Made by a program: the position numbers and the translations under genes. Of a stretch of DNA of 64,000 nucleotides, positions 36,074-44,449 are shown piece after piece. The DNA comes from Sphingobacteriales bacterium (lineage in GTDB: Bacteria > Bacteroidota > Bacteroidia > Chitinophagales > Chitinophagaceae), in assembly GCA_027484425.1 (NCBI GenBank), contig JAIXSZ010000044.1:1-64000 (forward strand), given 5' to 3'. The notes beneath the pieces were generated by a model. The model saw nothing but the letters and a program-made list of their open reading frames with translations, made no database searches and was not told the origin of the DNA. Numbering within the stretch: position 1 is the first letter of the stretch; the number at the start of each line of letters is the position of its first letter.

Positions 36074-37463
36074 CAGACTATTTCTGGTAGTGCTAATTTT
36101 TATTGCTGCTACAGCTAATGCTGCTGATAGCCTACGTGTCCTAACTAAAGATAATTTTTTGGGTGCTGTTAGGTCTTATCATCCTGTTATTCTACAATCA
36201 GGATTGCAGGTTAGCCGTGCAGCAGCTGATATTCAATCTGCTCGAGGCGGATTTGATCCAATGCTGAAATCAAATTTTGATCGAAAGACCTTTGACAGCA
36301 AGTTTTATTACAGCTATTTTAATCCTGAAATAAATATCCCAACTTGGTATGGTGTTGAGTTCAAAGCAGGTGTGGAAGAAGTAATAGGAGAAAAAGTGAC
36401 ATCAGAAGCCTCTTTTGGTAAGTCAACTTACTTAGGTGCCAAAGTACCTGTGAATAATCTTTGGTTTGATAAAAGACGGGCGGTTCTCAGGCAGGCTCAG
36501 ACAATGAAGCAATTAAGTGAGGCTGAAAGAAGATTGGCTATCAATGATGTGTTATATGATGGTTTATCTGCTTATTGGACATGGGTAAAAGACTATTTAG
36601 TTTACAAAGTGATATCAAATGCTGTAGCTATAAATGAAGACAGATTCAGGTTTGTAAAAACGGAATATGAACAAGGAGCCCGGCCAGCAATTGATACCAC
36701 TGAAGCTCAGGCTCAACTCCAGACTTTTTACATGCAACAAAATGCAGCGTGGTTGGCTTTTGTAAATTCAGGTAATGAGTTATCTAATTATTTGTGGTTA
36801 GACAATAATCTACCAGTTTCATGGAGTGATAGGGTAGTGCCAGACACTGCGGAAGTAAATGATATTTTATCTCCAAGTAGTTACCCATCATTAAATGGAA
36901 TATTAGAAACTATCGCCTCACATCCTAAGCTCCAAAGCATAGGCTACAAAATAGATGTCTTAGAAATTGAGAAAAAATTAAAGGCACAATATCTTTTACC
37001 CAAACTCAGCCTCAGTGGCAATATATTAAACAAGGGATATGGTCTCCCATCAGATGTTACTACTCCTTTTCTGGAAAATAATCATAAGTTAGGTATAGAC
37101 TTTAGTATGCCATTATTATTCAGAGAGGCCAGAGGTGGTTATAAAGCAGTCAATTTTAAAATTCAAGAAACCAACCTTGAGCAACTGAATATAGCGTTAC
37201 AAATAGAGAATAAAGTCAAAAGTTATTACAATGAGATGATAGCTTTGCAACAGCAGGTCACAATTTTTGATGGCGCATACAGCAATTATCAAAAGCTGTT
37301 TGTAGGTGAAAGGATTAGATTTGGCGTAGGTGAAAGTTCATTGTTTCTTTTGAATACACGAGAAAACAAACTTTTAGAATCTGCCCAGAAATTAGTGGAG
37401 CTTAAGACAAAATGGCATAAAACCTACGCCGGTCTTATGTGGTCTGCAGGCAACTTACAGTAA
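36057..37463 (+). CDS. TolC family outer-membrane channel
   Basis: From the ATG at 36057 the protein is 468 residues with a signal peptide (LFLVVLIFIAATANAAD); the frame continues upstream but without a signal. Long helical stretches with two TolC repeats (SARGGFDPMLKSNFD..., then LAINDVLYDGLSAYWTWVKDY and NKVKSYYNEMIALQQQV) match the outer-membrane efflux protein family. It overlaps the HlyD gene by 17 bp and completes the tripartite exporter. No secreted substrate gene was found next to it. Confidence 0.85.
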   Translation: MKKINSRLFLVVLIFIAATANAADSLRVLTKDNFLGAVRSYHPVILQSGLQVSRAAADIQSARGGFDPMLKSNFDRKTFDSKFYYSYFNPEINIPTWYGVEFKAGVEEVIGEKVTSEASFGKSTYLGAKVPVNNLWFDKRRAVLRQAQTMKQLSEAERRLAINDVLYDGLSAYWTWVKDYLVYKVISNAVAINEDRFRFVKTEYEQGARPAIDTTEAQAQLQTFYMQQNAAWLAFVNSGNELSNYLWLDNNLPVSWSDRVVPDTAEVNDILSPSSYPSLNGILETIASHPKLQSIGYKIDVLEIEKKLKAQYLLPKLSLSGNILNKGYGLPSDVTTPFLENNHKLGIDFSMPLLFREARGGYKAVNFKIQETNLEQLNIALQIENKVKSYYNEMIALQQQVTIFDGAYSNYQKLFVGERIRFGVGESSLFLLNTRENKLLESAQKLVELKTKWHKTYAGLMWSAGNLQ

Positions 37464-37474
37464 CCAAAACTATT

Positions 37475-38149
37475 CTATCTGTCAAGTAGGCTAAACACCA
37501 TATGATCCAAGTATGTAACTATTGGCTCATTATTGTTAACACCACCAAAGTCGGTTAATCTAGGTAAATGGTCTTTGAAATATATTTGATGATGAGCAGT
37601 TTCTATCAATGTACTGGCTAGAGAATGGGGATAAGGATAACCAGGTTTATATTCCAAAAAAATGACAGCTATTCTGTGACATAAATCTTTATATGGTTGA
37701 AATATCATTGATTTATTGTCTTCAGTCACATTTTTGGTTAGGTAAGATTTATTTCCTTCAGATATAACTATTTTATGTAGTACCTCTTTGTTGATGTGCT
37801 CTAGTATAAATTGATCCCGTTCTTTAAACGTCAATAAATTAATTACAGTATTTATTTTTGATTTGCTATCAGTTACGTTGTTTGTGTGAAACAACAATTG
37901 ATATTCCATCCAAGTCCAAAACCAAGTAATGACATAAGTCAATAATCTATGTTTATTTTCAAAATACCTATATATACTTGCTTCTGTTGTGCCTATTTTA
38001 ATAGCTAACTTCTTGAATGTAAATTCTTCAAAACCAATTTCATTAATCATATCTATTGCAATCCTTACTATGCTTTTACCCAATTCAGATGTTTCTGGGT
38101 CCCTTACATATAATTTGGGGTTCATTTTAATATGAAGCTGCAATTCCAT
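37475..38149 (-). CDS. TetR family transcriptional regulator
   Basis: The 224 residues begin, after a short tail, with a TetR_N helix-turn-helix (IDMINEIGFEEFTFKKLAIKIGTTEASIYRYFENKHRLL). The C-terminal ligand domain is divergent and I cannot assign it. It is convergent with the exporter operon (11 bp between the stops), so it may control that operon, but the orientation alone does not show it. An alternative ATG lies 8 codons later. Confidence 0.85.
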   Translation of the reverse strand: MELQLHIKMNPKLYVRDPETSELGKSIVRIAIDMINEIGFEEFTFKKLAIKIGTTEASIYRYFENKHRLLTYVITWFWTWMEYQLLFHTNNVTDSKSKINTVINLLTFKERDQFILEHINKEVLHKIVISEGNKSYLTKNVTEDNKSMIFQPYKDLCHRIAVIFLEYKPGYPYPHSLASTLIETAHHQIYFKDHLPRLTDFGGVNNNEPIVTYLDHMVFSLLDR

Positions 38150-38175
38150 AATTTTATGATGTTTGTGCTTGATAG

Positions 38176-38183
38176 CAAATATA
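38176..38183 (-). promoter_or_regulatory. -7 element TATATTTG for the TetR gene
   Basis: An exact TAnnTTTG match on the minus strand, 26 bp before the ATG at 38149. Confidence 0.45.
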
Positions 38184-38265
38184 GTACAATTACACCAAAC
38201 TATAATATTGATACAATATTCTCTATTTTTTATAATAGTATTACTACTTTAAGGGGTAGTTTTGT

Positions 38266-38273
38266 TACATTTG
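38266..38273 (+). promoter_or_regulatory. -7 element TACATTTG for purK-purE
   Basis: An exact TAnnTTTG match 19 bp before the ATG at 38293; the divergent TetR promoter is 83 bp upstream. Confidence 0.5.
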
Positions 38274-38292
38274 CTCAAAAATCACTTTACAT

Positions 38293-39423
38293 ATGTTAGA
38301 AGGACTTAAGATAGGTATTCTTGGTGGCGGACAACTAGGGTCTATGATTATAAGACATGCTATAGATTTAGGCTTGGATGTATCTATCATGGACAACGAT
38401 AAAGATGCACCCTGCTCTAGATACACTAAGTCTTTTACTGCCGCAAATCCAATGGATTATGAAGCAGTTATGAAATTTGGAGAAAATCTAAATGTAATTA
38501 CTATTGAAAGGGAAGCTGTAAACACTTTGGCTCTTAGAGAGTTACAGAAAAGGGGCGTAAAAGTGTTTCCATCTCCTGATACTATAGATATTATTAAAAA
38601 TAAGTACGTCCAAAAAAAATTCTTAATTGCTAATGGCATCCCAGTTGTTCCTGGTGTTGCAGTAAGTAGTAAAGAAGATATTCGGAATAACCTGTACAAA
38701 TTCCCATGTTGTCTCAAAAAATGTACTGAAGGATATGACGGTTATGGTGTAATGATATTGAACAACGAGAAAGATATTGAAAAAGCATTTGATGGAGATT
38801 GTCTTCTTGAAGATTTAGCAGATATAAAACATGAAATATCTGTAATTGTATCCCGAAATGAGCTGGGTCAAATTGAATGTTATGATCCTATTCTTATGAT
38901 GTTCGATAACGATAAAATGTTATTGGATTTTCAGCTTTGTCCTGCTAACATTGAAAGAACAGTCGCTATTGAAGCTTGCAACATTGCTATGCAGGTGGCT
39001 GACGCAATTAGTTTAGTAGGTATAATGGCGGTAGAAATGTTTTTAACCAATGATGGCAAACTTTTAGTTAACGAACTAGCACCAAGACCCCATAATAGTG
39101 GCCATCACACCATAGAAGCTAGTGTTACATCTCAGTATGAGCAGCAATTGAGAGCTATATTAGGGCTTCCTCTTGGCGATACCAGCATTACTAGCCCATC
39201 TGTAATGATTAATATTCTAGAACCAGCAGCTCATAGAAAAAATAGCCTTGAAAACGCTTTAAAAACTATTTTGTGCACAAATTCAGTGCATGTACATTGG
39301 TATGGCAAGAAAGGTGGAAAAGAAGGTAGGAAAATGGGACATATCACAGTTACTGATAGAAATATTGAAGAAGCTTTATCCAAAGCAACTATGATTCGTC
39401 ATTTACTTAAAGAACAGAATTAA
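38293..39423 (+). CDS. purK: N5-carboxyaminoimidazole ribonucleotide synthase
   Basis: The protein has 376 residues of the ATP-grasp fold. The start [14 protein letters not shown] and the [30 protein letters not shown] segment are diagnostic. It uses ATP and bicarbonate to carboxylate AIR in purine synthesis, passing the product to PurE. It is 2 bp upstream of purE. Confidence 0.95.
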   Translation: MLEGLKIGILGGGQLGSMIIRHAIDLGLDVSIMDNDKDAPCSRYTKSFTAANPMDYEAVMKFGENLNVITIEREAVNTLALRELQKRGVKVFPSPDTIDIIKNKYVQKKFLIANGIPVVPGVAVSSKEDIRNNLYKFPCCLKKCTEGYDGYGVMILNNEKDIEKAFDGDCLLEDLADIKHEISVIVSRNELGQIECYDPILMMFDNDKMLLDFQLCPANIERTVAIEACNIAMQVADAISLVGIMAVEMFLTNDGKLLVNELAPRPHNSGHHTIEASVTSQYEQQLRAILGLPLGDTSITSPSVMINILEPAAHRKNSLENALKTILCTNSVHVHWYGKKGGKEGRKMGHITVTDRNIEEALSKATMIRHLLKEQN

Positions 39424-39425
39424 TT

Positions 39426-39908
39426 ATGAAAGTAGCTATTATTATGGGCAGCAGCTCAGATGCAGGCATTATGATTGCCGCAAAAGAAGTACTCGAAAAG
39501 TTTGGTATCGAAACTGAGTTTGCCGTTGTTTCTGCGCACAGAAGCCCCGATTGGATGTATGAATTCGCAAAATCTGCAGACAAGCGCGGTATAAAAGTGA
39601 TAATTGCTGGTGCTGGTGGTGCAGCTCATTTGCCTGGCATGATAGCAGCACTTACCACTATCCCAGTAATAGGAGTTCCAGTTAAATCTTCCAATTCTCT
39701 TGATGGCTGGGATTCATTATTGTCAATAGTACAAATGCCCAACGATGTGCCAGTAGCAACAGTAGCCGTAAATGGAGCACATAATGCAGGTGTTTTAGCT
39801 GTACAAATGCTATCTACTGGCGACAAAAAGCTAAAGAAAAAACTTGAAGAACTTAAAAAGCAAAATGTGTTAAAGGTTAAAGAACAAAATGCTTTGATCA
39901 ATAAATAA
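39426..39908 (+). CDS. purE: N5-CAIR mutase
   Basis: The protein has 160 residues. The class I PurE signatures [29 protein letters not shown] and [19 protein letters not shown] are present. It converts N5-CAIR to CAIR in purine synthesis, directly after PurK. The C-terminal 25 residues are Lys-rich, a common extension. Confidence 0.96.
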   Translation: MKVAIIMGSSSDAGIMIAAKEVLEKFGIETEFAVVSAHRSPDWMYEFAKSADKRGIKVIIAGAGGAAHLPGMIAALTTIPVIGVPVKSSNSLDGWDSLLSIVQMPNDVPVATVAVNGAHNAGVLAVQMLSTGDKKLKKKLEELKKQNVLKVKEQNALINK

Positions 39909-39920
39909 TACAACTTTTCG

Positions 39921-39954
39921 TGCAGGCAAATGTTTCCTATTTTATTTGCCTGCA
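39921..39954. terminator. Hairpin terminator between purE and the glycosyltransferase gene
   Basis: An 11-bp perfect stem (39921-39931 and 39944-39954) with a 12-nt loop is followed by TGGATTTTTTATC, and the A-rich left flank makes it partly usable for the convergent gene ending at 39978. Confidence 0.75.
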
Positions 39955-39977
39955 TGGATTTTTTATCTTTAGTCTAT

Positions 39978-41216
39978 TTATTTTTTTGCGATTTGCTTAA
40001 TGTATTGCAAATATTTGTTTGCTAATACTTCTCGGTCAAAGTTTTGTTGTGCAAATTTATAGCCACTTTCTCCTTCCATTTGCAGACGATTCGGATTGTT
40101 GAGATATTCTCTAATGATTCTATTATATTCCGAGATGTTCTCTGGTTCTACATAAACTCCTGCTTTTGCAGCTTCAACTAATTCTCTCGATACCCCATCG
40201 ATAGCCATAAGTATCGGCTTTTTACAAGACATATAGTCAAATGTCTTATTGGAGTAGACTGTTTTAAAAGTATCCACACGTTTCAAGACAGATGCTCCCA
40301 TTTCTGATGCTAAAATATATCTGAAAACTTCCGCTTTGGGAACAGAATCTAAAAAGCGAACATTCTTTATTTTACGTTCAATTGCCATATTTACCAATCT
40401 TGCTTTTTCCATTCCCTGACCTATTAATAGAAATAGAACATTAGTATCTGCTAGTGCTTCCCCAGCATCCAATATTTGTTCAAGGTGGTTGGCTACTCCA
40501 TGCGCTCCTACATATGTTATAACAAAATGACCATCTAAATCATGTTGTTTTCTAAATGCATCCTTATCAAAATCTCTAAGAAGCTTTTCAGATAAACTAA
40601 AGTCCGCAGCATTAGAAATCTGAATCAGCTTGTTAGTTGGTATTCCCTTTTTATCACGCAAAGCATTGTAAAAAGCAGGAGTTAATACATTGATGAGTGT
40701 AGCAGTTCTGTAGATAAATGCTTCCACCCAATATGCCAATCTAATAACTAATTTATTAGTCAGTACCCCAGTGTCAATAGCTGATTCTGGCCACAAATCT
40801 CTTACTTCAAATACAAATGGTATTCTTTTAAGTCTGGAAATAAGATACCCAGTAGCGCCCACAAACAGTGGAGGAGAAGTTACAATTACAACATCATATT
40901 TTCCTTTCGCTTTAAACATTCCAGCATAAAATGCAGAAAACATGAAAGAAAAGTAGCCCCATAGTCGCCCAATGAAACTTTTGTTATATGCTTCAGATAC
41001 ATGGCATCTGTATACTGTTACCGCACCCTGCTGTTTTTTTACAAAATACTTACCCTTGTATTCTGCTTTTTTTTCTTTGCCATTGTAGTGCATCATACCA
41101 CCTAACACAGTTACAGAGTGCCCCTGTTCTGTCCAGATCCTCGAGAATTCATTCCATCTCGACCCCCCTGGGTCATCTTCTTCCAAAAAGTACTGATGAA
41201 TTAATAGTATGTTCAT
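39978..41216 (-). CDS. Glycosyltransferase family 4
   Basis: The protein is 412 residues of the GT-B fold. The start ILLIHQYFLEEDDPGGSRWNEFSRIWTEQGHSV and VFEVRDLWPESAIDTGVL are shared by the WbuB-like transferases that add 6-deoxy or amino sugars to an undecaprenyl-linked chain; the C-terminal nucleotide-sugar site shows YSNKTFDYMSCKKPIL. It is the last gene of a four-gene polysaccharide cluster. Confidence 0.85.
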   Translation of the reverse strand: MNILLIHQYFLEEDDPGGSRWNEFSRIWTEQGHSVTVLGGMMHYNGKEKKAEYKGKYFVKKQQGAVTVYRCHVSEAYNKSFIGRLWGYFSFMFSAFYAGMFKAKGKYDVVIVTSPPLFVGATGYLISRLKRIPFVFEVRDLWPESAIDTGVLTNKLVIRLAYWVEAFIYRTATLINVLTPAFYNALRDKKGIPTNKLIQISNAADFSLSEKLLRDFDKDAFRKQHDLDGHFVITYVGAHGVANHLEQILDAGEALADTNVLFLLIGQGMEKARLVNMAIERKIKNVRFLDSVPKAEVFRYILASEMGASVLKRVDTFKTVYSNKTFDYMSCKKPILMAIDGVSRELVEAAKAGVYVEPENISEYNRIIREYLNNPNRLQMEGESGYKFAQQNFDREVLANKYLQYIKQIAKK

Positions 41217-41227
41217 GTTTCGAATTG

Positions 41228-41235
41228 CAAATGTA
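41228..41235 (-). promoter_or_regulatory. -7 element TACATTTG upstream of the GT4 gene
   Basis: An exact TAnnTTTG match on the minus strand, 11 bp before the ATG at 41216 and overlapping the end of the 27-bp spacer after the heparinase-family gene. It may be an internal promoter. Confidence 0.4.
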
Positions 41236-41242
41236 ATTTGTT

Positions 41243-43132
41243 CTATATTATCCTAATGACGGTATTAATGACTTCTTTTTCAGTACTAAAACAAATTTCG
41301 GAATTTATTTCTTTAGTTCCATAAAGTGATGAATACCAACCGTTTGTAACTGTAGGTGTAAGTGTTACTTTATTGCTATCTGTACATTCTATTGATACCT
41401 TATTTTTATGCGATAGCGGAACATGCCAAAGTTGTTTCATAGCAACACCCTTGGGTTTATGGGATACTACATCTATTATCTGCCACTCAGGTTTGTCTTT
41501 TGTTTTAACTATCGTTCTACTGTGTGTAATTTCTTTTGATATATGTCTAAACGCTGAAATTTCACCTTCAAATTTATAATTATCTATCCCTGAGGTAAGG
41601 ATTGCTTTTACCGATTGACTCCAATAATACCAAATAAATCTACCGCCTTTCAGCATCTGATCGAAGTTATCCAGCATAACTGTGTTATGTGATTGAGTAC
41701 CACTAAAGTATTTTATTGTCTCAGAATCGGTATTGTATTTGTAACTTCCTGCATCAGTAAATACATTTTCTCCTTCAAACCATATATCTAAATGTAGGTT
41801 ATCGGCTTGTGAGGGTCTATCTTTATAACTACCACATTTTATAAAAGTGAGTGTATCTAGTTCCCTTACAATGTAATATCCACCTAATCTAAAACTGTTT
41901 ATTCCTTTTGCAGGCAGCCAACTAATTAGATTTTTTTTATCAACACCATACCAATATTGGTCCTCATGCATTTCCTCAATTCCGCAGTCAATTCCTATTG
42001 CAGCTGCCAAGGCCTGCAACTGTGGACGATAATCTCGGTAGTGTGCATTGCTAAGTCCAAAGAACAATGCGCCATCATTTGCTCCATAATTTGGTAGCCA
42101 CCCGTTTTCTTCTATCATTGCTGTTCTTAAAAACTTAAGGGATTTTTCAGCTCTGTCATATACTGTATTACTGAACTTTTCACCATTTTTCTCAGATAAT
42201 ACTATTCCCCAAGTCAATAGTTGTGCAACTATTCGGTGATAGTTCATTGAGTATTGTAAAAAAGTGCCATCCTCGTAAATCTGATATTCAATTTCTTCTT
42301 CAAACCATTTCTTGCCTTTTTCTTTCCATTTGTTAGCTCCTGGCAACGTAGGCAATAGTATTCCAGCTAGATATAAAGTAAGTGTTTCTGTAATGGCATG
42401 ATTGTTACGAACAGCAATTCTCGAAAAGTCTATGTTGTTGTAAATGTGTTCCAAATGCCAATAAATAACAAACTGAATCTTATCGAAGATACTGTCTGTA
42501 AGTGTAGCTGAGTTTTTGTAATAATGAAGTGCAAACAACCAATTAAGCACCCTCAAGGACATTTCCTGACTACATCGGTAATTTGGTCCACAGTTAATTG
42601 GGTTTGCTTCTATCCATGACTCAATCTCTTCAAAAACAAATTTTGAAGAGTCCTCCTCATAATGAAAATCATATCTAATTACATCATACAAATAGGAGAA
42701 CCTCGACTTTTCCCATACGTATTTTATGTCACCTGCTTCTTTTGAGTAATCAGCTATTTCCGTCCAGTGCTTTTTTGTGTCGTATCTGTGTTGCGAGTCA
42801 GGGTTAGTCACCCAATCATATTTTACACCTAATTCAGCAAGAATACTGTTGAATAATAAAAATTTACCTTCTTTTATGTTGTTTACTTTTTCTTTAAGGC
42901 TATCATTATGCTTGCGTATGACACTAGTTTCTTTGGGATCATCAAAGAAGAATTTTACTTTTTGCGATTTCCACTGATCTAATGATATGAATTGCTGGTA
43001 GGGTGGGGAAGTAGGGAACCTTTTTTTTAGTATACCACTTCTTTTTAATAACTCGTATTTCACACGGTAGCTTACATATCTTAAGCCCATGTTTTTTACC
43101 AAATTGAGAGTAATTAGTATTTTATTTTTCAT
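41243..43132 (-). CDS. Heparinase II/III family protein
   Basis: From the ATG at 43132 the protein is 629 residues (an upstream in-frame start adds 9 codons). An alpha/alpha toroid occupies about residues 80-370 (MSLRVLNWLFALHYY, RNNHAITETLTLYLAG) and a heparinase II/III-like beta domain follows (PSQADNLHLDIWFEGENVFTDAGSYKYN, TQSHNTVMLDN). The Asn-His and Tyr residues in these segments are the usual catalytic ones. No signal peptide is seen, so it may act on a cell-associated polysaccharide intermediate. Its place among transferase genes suggests a role in exopolysaccharide processing. Confidence 0.8.
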   Translation of the reverse strand: MKNKILITLNLVKNMGLRYVSYRVKYELLKRSGILKKRFPTSPPYQQFISLDQWKSQKVKFFFDDPKETSVIRKHNDSLKEKVNNIKEGKFLLFNSILAELGVKYDWVTNPDSQHRYDTKKHWTEIADYSKEAGDIKYVWEKSRFSYLYDVIRYDFHYEEDSSKFVFEEIESWIEANPINCGPNYRCSQEMSLRVLNWLFALHYYKNSATLTDSIFDKIQFVIYWHLEHIYNNIDFSRIAVRNNHAITETLTLYLAGILLPTLPGANKWKEKGKKWFEEEIEYQIYEDGTFLQYSMNYHRIVAQLLTWGIVLSEKNGEKFSNTVYDRAEKSLKFLRTAMIEENGWLPNYGANDGALFFGLSNAHYRDYRPQLQALAAAIGIDCGIEEMHEDQYWYGVDKKNLISWLPAKGINSFRLGGYYIVRELDTLTFIKCGSYKDRPSQADNLHLDIWFEGENVFTDAGSYKYNTDSETIKYFSGTQSHNTVMLDNFDQMLKGGRFIWYYWSQSVKAILTSGIDNYKFEGEISAFRHISKEITHSRTIVKTKDKPEWQIIDVVSHKPKGVAMKQLWHVPLSHKNKVSIECTDSNKVTLTPTVTNGWYSSLYGTKEINSEICFSTEKEVINTVIRII

Positions 43133-43281
43133 TTGGTAGGTAATATTTACTAAATACACTCAAGCCTATAGATAACAGCAGAAGGTGTTATTCTTATGAT
43201 AGTTATTGTTTTATTCTTTGACAAAGTTTTGAAACCAAGAATTGATTACAAACAACAGTGAACCAATTATGTAATATGTTT

Positions 43282-44388
43282 TTATGGTTTTTGTAGGCCA
43301 AATAGGTCAATAATATGGGAAACAATTCTCTTCGCCGCATTACCATCCCACATTTCAGGAATTCCTCCTTTTTTCCACTCGCCATCCCACAACTTCTTAA
43401 ATGCAGGGGCAATGCTCGCAGGATTTGTTCCCAATAACTCATTAGTGCCTACAGTACATGTTTCTGGTCTTTCTGTATTGTCTCTTAGTGTCATACAAGG
43501 TACGCCCATCACAGTAGTTTCTTCTGTTATTCCTCCAGAGTCGGTTATTACAGCAAGAGCATGTTTTACTAAGTAGTTAAATTCCAAATAGCTCATTGGC
43601 TCTGCTAAATGTAGCTTACTGGTATCAATATCGGTTTCAGCTAGTATTTTAGCTGTTCTCGGATGTACAGGAAATATAATTGGCAGTCCTTTTGAAGAAG
43701 AGATAACCTCAGTTATCAATTCGTATAGTTTTTCTTTATTGTCTACATTGGCAGGGCGGTGTAGTGTCATTACCAAATATTCTCTTGGATTCAACTGTAG
43801 TTGATCCCAAAATTCTGGCTTTATTAACCTAGGCATTTGTTTGTGCAGTGTATCAATCATAGTATTACCCACAAAAAATATTCTGTCTTCAGATATACCT
43901 GATTTAAGCAAGTTATTGTTCGCAACAGATGAAGTAGTGAAGAAATAATCTGTTATTGCATCGGTTACTATTCTATTTATCTCTTCCGGCATTGTCCAGT
44001 CTCCACTTCTTATACCTCCTTCTACGTGTGCTACTTTAATGTTATTTATTTTTTTTGCTACTATTGAGCATGCCATTGTTGATGTAACGTCTCCCACAAC
44101 TATACATAGGTCACATGGTTTATCTAGAAGTAAGCGCTCATAACCAATCATTATTTTTGCAGTTTGTTCAGCTTGTGTTCCCGATCCAGCTTCCAGATTG
44201 AAGTGCGGTGTGGGAATATTAAGTTGCTCAAAAAAATCATGACTCATTTTTTTGTCATAGTGCTGGCCAGTGTGCACTAACCTATACTGTATATCTACGC
44301 CAGTATTACTTTGTGATGTTATTGCATCTACAATAGGTGATATTTTAATAAAATTTGGACGTGCACCCGCAATGATATCTATAAGCAT
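43282..44388 (-). CDS. wecB: UDP-N-acetylglucosamine 2-epimerase (non-hydrolysing)
   Basis: The protein has 368 residues of the WecB family: GARPNFIKISPIV at the start, LVHTGQHYDKKMSHDFF, VVGDVTSTMACSIVAKK, and ITDSGGITEETTVMGVPCMTLRDNTERPET. It interconverts UDP-GlcNAc and UDP-ManNAc for surface polysaccharide synthesis. It is separated by 61 bp from the bi-domain oxidoreductase gene and by 149 bp from the heparinase-family gene. Confidence 0.93.
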   Translation of the reverse strand: MLIDIIAGARPNFIKISPIVDAITSQSNTGVDIQYRLVHTGQHYDKKMSHDFFEQLNIPTPHFNLEAGSGTQAEQTAKIMIGYERLLLDKPCDLCIVVGDVTSTMACSIVAKKINNIKVAHVEGGIRSGDWTMPEEINRIVTDAITDYFFTTSSVANNNLLKSGISEDRIFFVGNTMIDTLHKQMPRLIKPEFWDQLQLNPREYLVMTLHRPANVDNKEKLYELITEVISSSKGLPIIFPVHPRTAKILAETDIDTSKLHLAEPMSYLEFNYLVKHALAVITDSGGITEETTVMGVPCMTLRDNTERPETCTVGTNELLGTNPASIAPAFKKLWDGEWKKGGIPEMWDGNAAKRIVSHIIDLFGLQKP

Positions 44389-44449
44389 GTTCTATTTACT
44401 TTTACTCTTATTGTAGTTAGTTGTTTAAATGTATTTTGGTAATAGCGTT

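Noticed and set aside
33095-37463. Bacteriocin-type secretion with peptidase
   Set aside because: The ABC protein has no N-terminal C39 peptidase domain and no small precursor gene lies nearby.
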